A stretch of DNA of 64,000 nucleotides from an uncultured Saprospiraceae bacterium (GCA_938015435.1 CALLPN010000016.1:248001-312000), one strand, 5' to 3'. Positions 8,667-18,677 are shown, counted from the first letter of the stretch. Notes: generated by a model not told the origin, from the sequence alone. Translations and numbers: made by a program.

Positions 8667-9768
8667 TATCTTTAATTTTAAATGTTACATAAACATATGC
8701 ATCTCTGGGCTCACCATTTATTGATAAATTCTTCCACTTAGGTACTTCCATAAGTATCTTTAGTAAATGATTTCTAATTGATTCAGAAAACTCAATTCGA
8801 TCGTATTTAAGGTCCGCCTCTTCTGTAACAAACCTTCCTGCTTCTCCCTTACAATTAACTACAAATCGATAAGTCAAATATCCGTCTTGCTCTTTGGGTA
8901 TTGTGGCATCCAAATTATTTTCTAACATTTCCCATAAGCCACCTTTGCCGCCTAGATGCTCCGCACGGTCGTCATTATAATAGTCGTTGATCTTAGATAT
9001 ATGATAGCAAGTTTCGAAATCGTTATTCTTATCTAAAGCATGTTCCGGATCTATATATGCAACTCTATGCGTTCCATGACTGGCTCTTTTTTCGAATTCC
9101 TCGACGGACATAATCTCATCCAATTGCCAATCGTATGTCATCTTCTCAGTCTCTACATATTGGTTAGTCATTCCTCTTGCCGAAGTAAATTCTCTCCGCC
9201 ATTTAAATATCGTATTCGTTGTATCTGTTTTAGATTTAAAATTTGATTCTAAAACTCCGTAAAAAGTTTTTACCTTATTGCCATTTACGACAGTATCTTT
9301 TACAACGCTATGTGATTCACTTAGATCATTTTTCCAGTTATCACTACTTATACTTCGTTTAAGTTTAGCTTCATTTCCTTTCCAATTCAAAAAAGTATTT
9401 TTATCAGTAATCTCGTACACCATAGCGGTTCGTAGACTATCAAGGGATCTTCTATAATCATACGTATATGTGGAGTCCATTTTCCATACATCATCGGCTA
9501 TACTGAAGATTTCATTATATGATTCTTTGTAATCCGCAGCATAATCTTTGAGATACAATTTAGAATTTTTAAAAACCACCTTTCGGAATTTGATATTGGT
9601 TTTTCGCTGCCCACCATTTGGTGTCATATGAACATAGTACTTCCATACTGCTCCAGGACCTTGACTTACTTCCGAAGGAAAATACTCAGTACACACCCCC
9701 ATATCTGGAGGTGTCCCTTTACTACATCCTAGAAGACAAATTATAGCTAATAATAGTAAACTTCTCAT
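8641..9768 (-). CDS. Lipoprotein with TonB C-terminal-like domain
   Basis: I chose the ATG at 9768, which begins MRSLLLLAIICLLGC, a short signal peptide with lipobox LLGC; an ATG nine codons upstream would spoil it. The C-terminal ~110 residues follow the TonB_C plan seen in many Bacteroidota envelope proteins (YLTYRFVVNCKGEAGRF, then helical L..ILMEVPKWKNLSINGEP and YVYVTFKI). The middle ~230 residues are unassigned. It overlaps the downstream TPR lipoprotein by 26 bp. A role in envelope protein contacts is inferred; energy transduction by TonB would need a membrane helix, which is absent. Confidence 0.6.
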   Translation of the reverse strand: MRSLLLLAIICLLGCSKGTPPDMGVCTEYFPSEVSQGPGAVWKYYVHMTPNGGQRKTNIKFRKVVFKNSKLYLKDYAADYKESYNEIFSIADDVWKMDSTYTYDYRRSLDSLRTAMVYEITDKNTFLNWKGNEAKLKRSISSDNWKNDLSESHSVVKDTVVNGNKVKTFYGVLESNFKSKTDTTNTIFKWRREFTSARGMTNQYVETEKMTYDWQLDEIMSVEEFEKRASHGTHRVAYIDPEHALDKNNDFETCYHISKINDYYNDDRAEHLGGKGGLWEMLENNLDATIPKEQDGYLTYRFVVNCKGEAGRFVTEEADLKYDRIEFSESIRNHLLKILMEVPKWKNLSINGEPRDAYVYVTFKIKDNEIIEILP

Positions 9769-9870
9769 GCAATAAATATATATCATGACTGTCAATATGC
9801 AGACAAATACAATCTATGATAACATATCATTATCAAGTGTAACAGAGAAAATAGAAGTAGATATTTGTAG

Positions 9871-11199
9871 CTAAGCCATAACGCTTACTAAAGAATTTTC
9901 TTGGATTTCTTCTAGAGTGACTTCTTGAACGGTACCTAATTGATCTGCATTAAGTGGAGCTTGTACTTTTACATAATTATCAGTAAATCCATTCATTACA
10001 TCATCTTTCTTACTAGGCTCCCAGAGTACTTGCTTGATAGAACCAAGGTGCTGTTCGTAGAATGCGCGTTTCTTCTTTTCAGAAAGTATCCTTAGCATTT
10101 CATTACGTTCGCGTCTGACATTCATAGGTACTGCATCAGTCATATCAGCCGCTGGAGTATTTGCTCTTTCGCTGTATGTAAATACATGTAGATAAGAGAT
10201 ATCTAGATCCTTGAGAAAATTATAAGTTGCCTTAAAATCTTCTTCTGTCTCTCCTGGAAATCCAACGATCACATCTACTCCAATACATGCATGCGGCATA
10301 TGCTTCTTGATCGAATCGACTCTAGAGGTATATAGTGGTGTTAGATATCTACGCTTCATCGCTTTTAGGATTTTATCTGAGCCTGATTGCAACGGAACAT
10401 GGAAGTGCGGAAGGAATCTATTACTCTTAGCTACAAATTCTATAACTTCATCAGTCAATAGATTTGGCTCGATAGACGATATCCGATATCGCTCTATATC
10501 TTTTACTTGATCTAACTCTTGGATCAAATCGATAAACATCGCTTCTTTCTTTGGCTTCGTCCCTTCGATTACTTCGGTACCATTACCAAAATCTCCTAAA
10601 TTAACTCCAGTAAGCACTATTTCTTTGACGCCAGAAGCAGCAATTTTCGTTGCATTGGCTATTGCGTTTTCGATCGTATCGGATCTACTTGCTCCTCTCG
10701 CTTGGGGTATAGTGCAGAATGTGCATTTGTAATTACATCCATCTTGCACCTTGAGAAATGATCTCGTACGATCTCCAAAACTAAAAGCATCCACAAAGCT
10801 ATTGGCCTCAGATACTTCTCCAGCCATGACCATACCTTTATCTGTTGCCTTAGATAGACCGTCAATATACTTGATGATATTAAACTTCTCCGCTGCACCA
10901 AGTACTAAATCTACACCTGGAATCTCGGATATTTCCTTGGGCTTCAGCTGAGCATAACATCCGATCACTACTACCCTCGCATTAGGCGAATGCTTGAGTG
11001 CACGTCTTACTTCATACCTACATTTCTTATCCGCAAAATCCGTTACTGAGCATGTATTGATGATATATATATCTGCTCCATCTTCAATTTTACAAGTACC
11101 ATATCCATGATCCTCGAACATACGTCGTATGCTACTAGTCTCCGAAAAATTGAGCTTACAACCCAATGTGTGAAATGCTACGTTAAGTGGTGTTGACAT
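9871..11199 (-). CDS. mtaB: tRNA N6-threonylcarbamoyladenosine (t6A37) methylthiotransferase MtaB
   Basis: MtaB adds a methylthio group to t6A37 of ANN-decoding tRNAs with two iron-sulfur clusters. The N-terminal UPF0004 domain has the cluster cysteines at about residues 14, 50 and 81 (TLGCKLN, NTCSVT, IGCYAQ). The radical-SAM motif DGCNYKCTFC is at about 153-162, with HVPLQSGSDKIL and VIVGFPGETEEDF further on and a C-terminal TRAM-like domain. Length (442) and the GCKLN/NTCSVT wording favour MtaB over MiaB or RimO. It stands alone, divergent from the hydrolase at 11364. Confidence 0.93.
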   Translation of the reverse strand: MSTPLNVAFHTLGCKLNFSETSSIRRMFEDHGYGTCKIEDGADIYIINTCSVTDFADKKCRYEVRRALKHSPNARVVVIGCYAQLKPKEISEIPGVDLVLGAAEKFNIIKYIDGLSKATDKGMVMAGEVSEANSFVDAFSFGDRTRSFLKVQDGCNYKCTFCTIPQARGASRSDTIENAIANATKIAASGVKEIVLTGVNLGDFGNGTEVIEGTKPKKEAMFIDLIQELDQVKDIERYRISSIEPNLLTDEVIEFVAKSNRFLPHFHVPLQSGSDKILKAMKRRYLTPLYTSRVDSIKKHMPHACIGVDVIVGFPGETEEDFKATYNFLKDLDISYLHVFTYSERANTPAADMTDAVPMNVRRERNEMLRILSEKKKRAFYEQHLGSIKQVLWEPSKKDDVMNGFTDNYVKVQAPLNADQLGTVQEVTLEEIQENSLVSVMA

Positions 11200-11363
11200 G
11201 TGATCCTTAGTATTATTGAGTAAAGGTAAGCATTTTGGATATTGATACTTATTAATATAGGCTCATTCTTATAAGCAGACGATAAGATATCTATGATGTT
11301 AATATTTCCTATTCTATGGAATAATAGATCATGTAGTTCATAGAGACTATTACCTTTATAATT

Positions 11364-12386
11364 ATGAATAAGATCCTTGTCCTCATCAGCTTACTTTCAC
11401 TATCTCTAATCAGTTGTGCTCAGAAATCCGCTCCTGTAGTTACTTCCAAAGTGGATGGTCTGACGATGGTAGCTCCTCCTAGACCATTTGATAGTGATCC
11501 TATGCTCGAAATCGCAGAGGTCCATGCCGGCTGGATTGCCTTGGTGCCTTATGGATTTACTGGATCAGGGAAAACTGATGTAAGATTTGGATCTAATCAA
11601 CAATGGTGGGGAGAACGCGCGGAAGGTGTAGAAGAATGCATCAAAAGAGCACATAAAGCAGGTGTAAAAGTCATGATCAAACCGCAAGTGTATATGCATA
11701 GCGATTGGGTTGGTAATATGGACTTTGACACTGAAAAAGAATGGAACGCATGGGAAGAAAGCTATCGTAAGTATATCATCACATTCGCTAAAATTGCGGC
11801 TGAACACAATACTGAAATGTTTTGCATCGGTACGGAATACAAACTTGCAGCTCAAAAAAGAGAAATCTTCTGGAGGTCGCTTATCGCGGAAGTCAGAACA
11901 TTATACAAAGGCAAGCTCACTTATTCCTCCAACTGGGATGGATATCAGTCTATTCCGTTTTGGGATGCATTAGATTATATTGGCTTAAGCGCTTACTTTC
12001 CACTTACCCAAGATAAAACACCACAAGTTGATGACCTTGTCAAAAAATGGCAAGACACGAAAGATGAACTTAAAAAAATGTCAAGTCGTGAAGGAAAGCC
12101 AATTCTATTTACGGAGTACGGATACATGTCCATAGACAAATGTGCTTGGAGAGCATGGGAAATAGAAAAAGAACGCAGTGGGTTACCCATCAATGAGCAA
12201 GCACAAGCCAATGCGCTGGAAGCATTGTATTCAGTATTTTGGGAAGAATCTTGGTGGGCAGGCGGCTTTTTATGGAAATGGTTTCCTAACGGAATGGGTC
12301 ATGAAGGATATTTCAATAAGGACTATACGCCCCAAGGAAAAATAGCTCAAAAGACGGTTGCTGAATGGTATGGGTTAGAAGACTAG
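11364..12386 (+). CDS. Secreted lipoprotein glycoside hydrolase, GH113-like TIM barrel
   Basis: Signal peptide with lipobox LISC (Cys about residue 18). The remaining ~320 residues resemble the GH113-like glycosidase TIM barrel found in Bacteroidota. A probable acid/base glutamate is in FCIGTEYK (E158) and a probable nucleophile in LFTEYGY (E251); VMIKPQVY and DYIGLSAYFPL mark barrel strands, and GGFLWKWFPNG the C-terminal aromatic substrate shelf. Activity on beta-mannan-type polymers is known for GH113, but the substrate here is inferred. The gene is monocistronic; the sequence CTATTACCTTTA upstream is close to a Bacteroidota -7 box. Confidence 0.78.
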   Translation: MNKILVLISLLSLSLISCAQKSAPVVTSKVDGLTMVAPPRPFDSDPMLEIAEVHAGWIALVPYGFTGSGKTDVRFGSNQQWWGERAEGVEECIKRAHKAGVKVMIKPQVYMHSDWVGNMDFDTEKEWNAWEESYRKYIITFAKIAAEHNTEMFCIGTEYKLAAQKREIFWRSLIAEVRTLYKGKLTYSSNWDGYQSIPFWDALDYIGLSAYFPLTQDKTPQVDDLVKKWQDTKDELKKMSSREGKPILFTEYGYMSIDKCAWRAWEIEKERSGLPINEQAQANALEALYSVFWEESWWAGGFLWKWFPNGMGHEGYFNKDYTPQGKIAQKTVAEWYGLED

Positions 12387-12429
12387 AAAAAGAAAATCAA
12401 GTTCAAGTTCAAACAAGTAGGACGAAAAG

Positions 12430-12460
12430 TAGGTGATTAGGTGATTAGGTGATTAGGTGA
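12430..12460 (+). repeat. Microsatellite, TAGGTGAT x 3.9
   Basis: Four head-to-tail copies of an 8-bp unit (last lacking one base) lie in the convergent space between the hydrolase and the next minus-strand gene and end one base before that gene's stop codon. Confidence 0.9.
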
Positions 12461-12461
12461 A

Positions 12462-13202
12462 TTAATAATCTCTGTATAGTTTATTGATCCAATTCCATTT
12501 CCATTTTCGCGGTAGGTACTTCTTCTTAAAGCGCATTTGATATCGTATTCCAGAGGGTACTTTTTTATACCATATTTTCTTTATGACTCCCTTGGCAAAG
12601 TATCCATTATAAGACTTTCGTTTGAAGATATATTTTCCATCCTCAAGTGAAGATATATCAATTATAGGGTTTTCGATTCTCATACCGAAGCCTGCTATTT
12701 TAATCTTATTGATATCCTCTTGGTTTGGGATTACAAAATGATAGACATCTCTAAATTGGATGTTGGTACCTCTTATAATTTTATTATCACTATCCAATAT
12801 ATCAACATTGGGTCGAGAAACATTTCCCAATTCGTCGAATATTTGAAAAGTAACTTCTGTCTCCGTTAACCGTTTTTCAAAATCTAATTTTATTGTAATA
12901 GAATCTTCGTTGCAAAATATCAACTCCAAAGAATCTCCTTCACATTGGTAAGTACCGGATCCACGGAACTGATACTTTTCACTAAAGATTTCATTACCCT
13001 CTTTATCCATGAATCTACTATGACTATCTGTCCAACTAGATAGAAAAAAAGAATCCTTTTTAGTAAGCTCAAATTGAGTTCCAGCGAAAGCCATCTTGTC
13101 TTTTGGATTAGATGTATATAATCCAGCAGTACGACAGCTAGCGAATAAAAAAATCACCCCTAAAAAGAATAAAGTTGAAATAAAATGATAATGATGTTTC
13201 AT
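12462..13202 (-). CDS. Hypothetical lipoprotein
   Basis: The N terminus is a signal peptide (YHFISTLFFLGVIFLF) with lipobox ASC near residue 23, so the mature protein is lipid-anchored. The rest, ~220 residues, is strand-rich with a basic C terminus (KKKYLPRKWKWNWINK) and no recognisable family. It begins 25 bp downstream of the WG-repeat gene on the same strand, and the two are likely coexpressed. Confidence 0.7.
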   Translation of the reverse strand: MKHHYHFISTLFFLGVIFLFASCRTAGLYTSNPKDKMAFAGTQFELTKKDSFFLSSWTDSHSRFMDKEGNEIFSEKYQFRGSGTYQCEGDSLELIFCNEDSITIKLDFEKRLTETEVTFQIFDELGNVSRPNVDILDSDNKIIRGTNIQFRDVYHFVIPNQEDINKIKIAGFGMRIENPIIDISSLEDGKYIFKRKSYNGYFAKGVIKKIWYKKVPSGIRYQMRFKKKYLPRKWKWNWINKLYRDY

Positions 13203-13227
13203 AGTTTAATACTCTCCTTTAACAAAC

Positions 13228-14100
13228 CTATCGAATGAAATATTCATTTCCAGAAGAATCAATATAACCCAATTTACCTCGTTCATATTCTACCAAAGCA
13301 AAGCCCTTGGCTAATGAATTTATGCTTAAGTATTTAGGCTCGATATAATCTTCGGCTGCAAAATACACTTTCATATATCCCCATAGACCATTTTTCTTAA
13401 TTCCGATTAAGTCGACAAAACCATCTTTGCAAAAATTACAATCGAAAAGCTTAATGTCTTCATAATCAAATTTTAAATTTTGGCATACATTATCTGCTCC
13501 ACTCCAATAATTACCTACACGCAAAAATGCATTGAGAGAATCTTTAGCCAAATACATTAATTGATGAGTAATAGGAACTATAGAATCAAAGATAGGAGGT
13601 ATCGTATCCGACTGATAAGAAGCCAAACCATTTTCTTTCAACAGATACATATCATGAACAATTCCAAACTTCTCATTGCCTTCTATAACTTCTATTTTAG
13701 AATACAATCTTGGTTGCATACATGAGTGATTACCACATCTACTCAATGATACCTTATTACGCTTTCCGTCTTTCTTTATGTATTCCGTTTTGTTTCTACG
13801 TTTGACCTTCGCTATTCCATATTGAAAATCTTCAGCTTCGTCATATTTGGCTTTGATCACTAGCTTTCCTAAATTATCTATAAAGCCATACTTTCCTTTT
13901 AGCTTCACCCGATATCTATCATAGGTGGAAGGATACGCTTCTTCGTATTTGGGACAGACAATAATATTTTTATCCTTATCCATAAACCCCCACTTACCAT
14001 TATTATAGAATGGTGCGATTACTTCTGCCGATTGTGCATACAAGCTTATATTAATCGTAAAGAACAACAGCGTGTAAAGTATCTTCAGCATGATCGACAT
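13228..14100 (-). CDS. Secreted WG-repeat protein
   Basis: A signal peptide (ILYTLLFFTINISLYAQS) precedes several WG repeats: NGKWGFMDKDKNIIVCPKY, KGKYGFIDNLGKLVIKAKY, a degenerate central repeat, GLWGYMKVYF and GKLGYIDSSGNEYF. WG repeats are beta-hairpin units of unknown function common in Bacteroidota envelope proteins. A start three codons further in (14091) would give an equally good signal peptide. Two cysteine pairs in the central part (near C126/C131) are unusual for WG proteins. First gene of an apparent pair with the 12462 lipoprotein. Confidence 0.78.
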   Translation of the reverse strand: MSIMLKILYTLLFFTINISLYAQSAEVIAPFYNNGKWGFMDKDKNIIVCPKYEEAYPSTYDRYRVKLKGKYGFIDNLGKLVIKAKYDEAEDFQYGIAKVKRRNKTEYIKKDGKRNKVSLSRCGNHSCMQPRLYSKIEVIEGNEKFGIVHDMYLLKENGLASYQSDTIPPIFDSIVPITHQLMYLAKDSLNAFLRVGNYWSGADNVCQNLKFDYEDIKLFDCNFCKDGFVDLIGIKKNGLWGYMKVYFAAEDYIEPKYLSINSLAKGFALVEYERGKLGYIDSSGNEYFIR

Positions 14101-14247
14101 CTATTGTATGGTGACAAGAATAAACCTCTGACACAAGAATGCATGCAGAGATTCATAAATAGGATGAAAGATTAAAACTCTTTACATAATGACGACCGTA
14201 CAATTAGCTAGATAGACTGTTATATGCTAACATTCTAACTTCCTACG

Positions 14248-14829
14248 TTATAATAAATTTACCAAGTCGTCTTGAATAGCTTGTTGCTTATCCTTAGCAT
14301 ACCAAGTGTGCAATGGAATATTATATGATTCCTCCTGCGCCAAGAGCGCTTTTACTAATACCTGCGCTTCCGCTGGTCTAGGCCCATAGACACTTAATAA
14401 TTTGTAATCCTTATCTAATTGGAGTAAGATAGGAATCGATTTGCTACGTCCATCTGTCAAGTGAGCATTGATAAGCGCCTCATTTTGATCTCTATATACC
14501 AGTTTCAAATTGATTTTACCATTACTTTCTACCGCAACTTTATTGATTATAGGATTGATTTGCGAGGCATCTCCACACCAATGCTCAGTGATCAATAACC
14601 AATTCACCGCATCATCAATCTTATTAGTTTCCTCTTGAAGATCTTCACGCAACTTAAACTTTCGATCTAATCTAGATTGTCTTGACCAATTCTGGGGTAG
14701 GTACTGTGCAAATGGACTTTCCTCTCCGATGGCGATCTCTGCTTGAAAATTTTCAAGATACTCTTCGTAGCTAATGCCCATTTCAAAGTATTGCTTGTAA
14801 TCTATAATTGTATTGGATTCAGTAGTCAT
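14248..14829 (-). CDS. Thioredoxin-family protein with single active-site cysteine (WCGDA)
   Basis: The protein has no signal peptide and a thioredoxin fold inferred from WLLITEHWCGDASQ (Cys about 85), a following helix, a strand with LKLVYRDQN, and the cis-proline-like SIPILLQL. The usual CxxC is reduced to C-G-D-A, so dithiol oxidoreduction is unlikely; mixed-disulfide or non-redox roles are possible. About 193 residues with a ~70-residue helical N-terminal extension. The WCGDA form is recurrent in Bacteroidota. Stands alone on the minus strand. Confidence 0.72.
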   Translation of the reverse strand: MTTESNTIIDYKQYFEMGISYEEYLENFQAEIAIGEESPFAQYLPQNWSRQSRLDRKFKLREDLQEETNKIDDAVNWLLITEHWCGDASQINPIINKVAVESNGKINLKLVYRDQNEALINAHLTDGRSKSIPILLQLDKDYKLLSVYGPRPAEAQVLVKALLAQEESYNIPLHTWYAKDKQQAIQDDLVNLL

Positions 14830-15029
14830 CTCCGTTTCGTTTTGTAATAATTATAATGCAATATTATTACCTTTTCCAAGTAGCTAACATAGCAAAATAG
14901 CCTTCAAAGATTACAATACTTCCTTAATATCCAATAGATCATACAAATAGTAGGTATTTCCCTACGTATACTCTTTAGCCACTCTAGACAGCGTATAATT
15001 CAATGAAATTGCATTCAAAATCAACAATC

Positions 15030-15716
15030 ATGAAAAATATACTAACTATACTATTTACACTTTTTTCACTAACTCTACTTGCCGATATCCCTAGAGTGGA
15101 CATTATGGAAGTAGAGTATCAAGGTAAAAAGTACTACAAATGGGAATTTATCAGTCACCTTTCGTTTACAAAAGGTTGCGTGTTTGACAGACATAGTGGA
15201 GAATATCTATACGAAGAAGCAGAATACTTTAGAGGTAGACACAACGGTAATGAATTAAAGTTATTCAAAGAAATGGTATCCATTCCAAAGTCGAAAATAC
15301 TGAGTCATTACGATCCTACTGATGAGTACAATTCAGAATACCTAATACAACTCGTCGGCGACCCAATCAAATTAAAAGAAGAACAATTAGACTCTCTAGC
15401 AATCACTAAAATCATAGTAGGCAACACTGCAGGATATACATATTCTCCTGGGTTAAGTAAACTAGATGAAAGCTGGATATTAGATTATGATCTAGAAAAA
15501 ATCGTAAAACTTAACGATGGCGAATTATGCGACTTGGAGCTCTATAGCATTAAAGGAAATATATCTAAGGAAGAAAAACAAGGAATCAAAAGGGAAATAA
15601 GGTCATTATACAAAGCTATACTCAGCAACAATGGATATGATGGCAAGACACCAGATGAATACTTCAATGAGCTTCTGAAAAGAAATATTCTTATGATCGG
15701 ATTTTGTTCTTGTTAA
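15030..15716 (+). CDS. Hypothetical secreted protein
   Basis: The ATG at 15030 gives a clean signal peptide (MKNILTILFTLFSLTLLA, cleavage before DIPRV); an in-frame ATG at 15003 would add nine polar residues. The mature part, about 210 residues, is acidic, with a two-cysteine C terminus (MIGFCSC) resembling a disulfide or metal hook. No family recognised. It converges with the helicase gene. Confidence 0.65.
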   Translation: MKNILTILFTLFSLTLLADIPRVDIMEVEYQGKKYYKWEFISHLSFTKGCVFDRHSGEYLYEEAEYFRGRHNGNELKLFKEMVSIPKSKILSHYDPTDEYNSEYLIQLVGDPIKLKEEQLDSLAITKIIVGNTAGYTYSPGLSKLDESWILDYDLEKIVKLNDGELCDLELYSIKGNISKEEKQGIKREIRSLYKAILSNNGYDGKTPDEYFNELLKRNILMIGFCSC

Positions 15717-15765
15717 AGTTGTTGAAAAATCAATGCTAGTACTTTTTTTCAGAAAATTTCCAACT

Positions 15766-17325
15766 CTATTCCTCCTCCACCGGCGGATGCCCATGGACTT
15801 CTTCAAATAGTGTATTAAAATTTTTACGAAGATGAGAACGTAATTTTGTACGGTAATCATTTCGCAACCATGTCATGAAGTTGTGAGTACTTTTACTGAT
15901 ACACTTTGTATACTGCTTCAATCGGAAATCGATATCATCACTCAGTAAGTCCACAAGTTCTAATGCATCATATACATCTTCACTATTCTCTATACATATT
16001 TGTGTGTGTTGATCCATTGACATATCTAAGATGACTTTTGACGGTCGATCTGATCTCAATACATCTACATAAGCGGCTTTCACATCAAAATAAACCTCTT
16101 CTGATTTAGCAAATTTAGCTCGAAGCTTCTCTGGCATTTCATATTTAAAAAAGCTTTCGATCTCTTCATCTTCAAGAAGGTTATCTAAGAAGCCATCAGG
16201 GTTTCTAAATATTTTTTGCCAATCTAAATCTGCACCCCAAGCCCCAAATCTGAGAAAATTATTTCCTAAGTCAATAACATCAAATTCACTTTTATTCTTA
16301 AGAATCCTAGAACCACGACCTATCATCTGATAGTATAAGGTCAATGACTTTGTTGCTCTATTTAAGATAATGGACTCGACTGTAGGCTCATCAAAACCAG
16401 TAGTCAATATACTTACCGAAGACAAAATAGCTCCTGGAGTATGCTTAAACCAATCTAATATAAATGCACGTTGTTTTTTAGATGCTGTATTATCCAAGTG
16501 CATGACTGGCATTCCTGCTTGCTTAAAAGACTCATAGACATACAATGATGTATTAATACCATTGTTGAAAATAAGAGTCTTTTTACCTTTACTACGTTGA
16601 TCGTATGCCTGCATTAATTTAGTAAGCATTCCTGTAGAAGTATACAGATCTTCAGAAGATTTAACTGTATAATCTCCATTGGCCCCAATAATCAAAGAGG
16701 TAAGTCCTACATTATAGGCATACATATTTGCTTTGGCCAAAAAATGATTGTCAATTAAAGCCTGGATGGTCTCTCCAGCTATTAATTCATTATAATTTTC
16801 ATTCATCGGCAACTTCGTATTAGAACTTAGCGGCGTAGCCGTTACTCCCAACAAGAATGACTTTGAAAAAAACTTAAATATCTTAGTAAACGAATTATAA
16901 TGTGCTTCATCAATAATAACCAAACCGACTTCACTAACATCAAGTACGTTATCTAGCAGACGGTTATTTAATGTCTCTACCATCGCTACAAAACAACTAT
17001 AATCTTTTTGATCGTCAAGATTTGCAGTACTATTGACTACTTTATTTTTGACACCAAATTCGGTAAGGGTCTTTGCTGTCTGATTACACAGCTCTACACG
17101 GTGTGTCATAACCAATACTTTCTTCTCATGCATCTTTAAGTACTGACGTACGATCTCAGAGAAGATGACTGTTTTACCACCACCTGTAGGTAATTGATAC
17201 AATAGATGATAATCCTCTGGAGCCTCCTCAAATGCTTGAAAGATCCTATCTATGGCGCCCTTTTGGTAGCCATAGAGCTCCTTACCACTCCATTTATCTT
17301 GAACTATATCTAATTTATCTGCCAT
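15766..17325 (-). CDS. Superfamily 2 DEAD/DEAH-box helicase
   Basis: I start the gene at the ATG at 17325 (MADKLDIVQDKW), because the longer frame upstream has no helicase-like sequence and a cysteine-rich composition. Motif I LPTGGGKT, motif Ia VMTHRVEL, motif II IDEAHYNS, motif III GVTATP, and motif VI YYQMIGRGSR are all intact in a 519-residue protein, with the second RecA domain starting at KTLIFNNGINTS. Such SsoL/XPB-like helicases unwind or translocate nucleic acid with ATP. The C-terminal ~130 residues are unassigned. No restriction or defence partner is adjacent, so a housekeeping role is more likely. Confidence 0.87.
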   Translation of the reverse strand: MADKLDIVQDKWSGKELYGYQKGAIDRIFQAFEEAPEDYHLLYQLPTGGGKTVIFSEIVRQYLKMHEKKVLVMTHRVELCNQTAKTLTEFGVKNKVVNSTANLDDQKDYSCFVAMVETLNNRLLDNVLDVSEVGLVIIDEAHYNSFTKIFKFFSKSFLLGVTATPLSSNTKLPMNENYNELIAGETIQALIDNHFLAKANMYAYNVGLTSLIIGANGDYTVKSSEDLYTSTGMLTKLMQAYDQRSKGKKTLIFNNGINTSLYVYESFKQAGMPVMHLDNTASKKQRAFILDWFKHTPGAILSSVSILTTGFDEPTVESIILNRATKSLTLYYQMIGRGSRILKNKSEFDVIDLGNNFLRFGAWGADLDWQKIFRNPDGFLDNLLEDEEIESFFKYEMPEKLRAKFAKSEEVYFDVKAAYVDVLRSDRPSKVILDMSMDQHTQICIENSEDVYDALELVDLLSDDIDFRLKQYTKCISKSTHNFMTWLRNDYRTKLRSHLRKNFNTLFEEVHGHPPVEEE

Positions 17326-17609
17326 ATAAATTTTTCTAACGCCGCAAAAATACGACGAATTAAGGGTTATAAAGGTGCGTATCCATCGGAAACATTTAAA
17401 AAAACATCTCGATCTCTTCTCATAATTCTTCCTTACTAAGTGGACAGCACTTATACAGCAGGGATAGCCATATAAATTGACCGTGCGCCAACTCGTGATA
17501 ATAGAATAAAAAATACCGAAATTCGAATTACGTTTGAAAGCGTTCAATCACCATTAATAATCTAATTATTACCATAATTGCCTACAATGATTATTACATC
17601 TTTACATCA

Positions 17610-18677
17610 ATGAATAAGACGAACATCAAAAGCGACATAGTAATCATAGGTGCTGGGCTCACAGGGCTTACACTAGCTTACTTACTGCGTTATAGCGGCA
17701 AGAAAGTAATCATCATCGAGGCAAGAAATAGACTAGGCGGTAGAATCCTAACAAAAGGTATCAAAACAAATCGTCCAATAGAGATGGGTGCCACATGGCT
17801 AGGCAATCAGCATCAAAGACTAAGAATCTTAATGCAAGAATTGAATATATCCACATTTGACCAAGTAATCGGTAATGCAGCCATCTATGAAGCGATATCG
17901 ACGAGCCCACATTACCTTGCCACCTTACCTCCTAATCCTGAGCCTAGTATGAGGGTGAAAGGTGGTACAGAACAGATCATTAACGCATTAGACGCTCATA
18001 TAGATGATAATAATATTCTTTTAGATCAGCCTGTATCTCAGATCATATCCAAAGAGTCAAATGTCCAAGTACATACCAAAGATCATATTATAGAAGCTCA
18101 ACTAGTTGTCTCTACTCTTCCTCCCAACTTATTAGCTCGATCAATTGAGTGTATCCCTCACTTACCTACCAATCTTATTGAGCTCGCTCACACTACGCAT
18201 ACTTGGATGGGCGAATCTATAAAAATCGCTCTCACCTATACTGAGCCATTTTGGAGATCTAAGAATCTAAGCGGTACTATCATGAGCAACGTAGGCCCTA
18301 TAGGTGAAATGTATGACCATAGCAATTATGAAGATTCCTTCTATGCGCTCAAAGGTTTTTTTAGTGGCAATTACTTTTCAGTATCTCGAGAGGAAAGATT
18401 AGTGATGATCATGAGACAACTCAATAAATATTTTGGCAGTAAAGCTGAAGACTACCTCACTTACGAAGAAGTAGTTTGGCGAAACGAACCATATTCATTT
18501 ACCGCATACGACAGCCATGTACTTCCACATCAAAACAATGGCCATCAACTCTACCAACAATCCTATATGGATGAAAAACTGATTATCGGTGGAACTGAGA
18601 CCTCAACTCAATATCCTGGATACATGGAAGGTGCCGTATATTCGGCATTATCAATAGCACAACGAATATTGAACTGA
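17610..18677 (+). CDS. FAD-dependent amine oxidase (flavin monoamine oxidase family)
   Basis: The Rossmann dinucleotide motif IIGAGLTGLTLAYLL near residue 12 followed by VIIIEARNRLGGRI is diagnostic of the amine-oxidase/phytoene-desaturase group. MGATWLG and the C-terminal LIIGGTETSTQYPGYMEGA (FAD-binding, with substrate-side aromatic residue) fit monoamine-oxidase-like enzymes rather than desaturases. It oxidises an amine or related C-N bond with O2 or another acceptor. 355 residues is short for the family (usually 430-500), so some of the substrate domain is reduced. Substrate unknown. Confidence 0.82.
   Translation: MNKTNIKSDIVIIGAGLTGLTLAYLLRYSGKKVIIIEARNRLGGRILTKGIKTNRPIEMGATWLGNQHQRLRILMQELNISTFDQVIGNAAIYEAISTSPHYLATLPPNPEPSMRVKGGTEQIINALDAHIDDNNILLDQPVSQIISKESNVQVHTKDHIIEAQLVVSTLPPNLLARSIECIPHLPTNLIELAHTTHTWMGESIKIALTYTEPFWRSKNLSGTIMSNVGPIGEMYDHSNYEDSFYALKGFFSGNYFSVSREERLVMIMRQLNKYFGSKAEDYLTYEEVVWRNEPYSFTAYDSHVLPHQNNGHQLYQQSYMDEKLIIGGTETSTQYPGYMEGAVYSALSIAQRILN

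Noticed and set aside
17326..17547. Longer N terminus of the SF2 helicase
   Set aside because: The extra in-frame sequence is cysteine-rich, unrelated to helicases, and an ATG at 17325 fits the family start.
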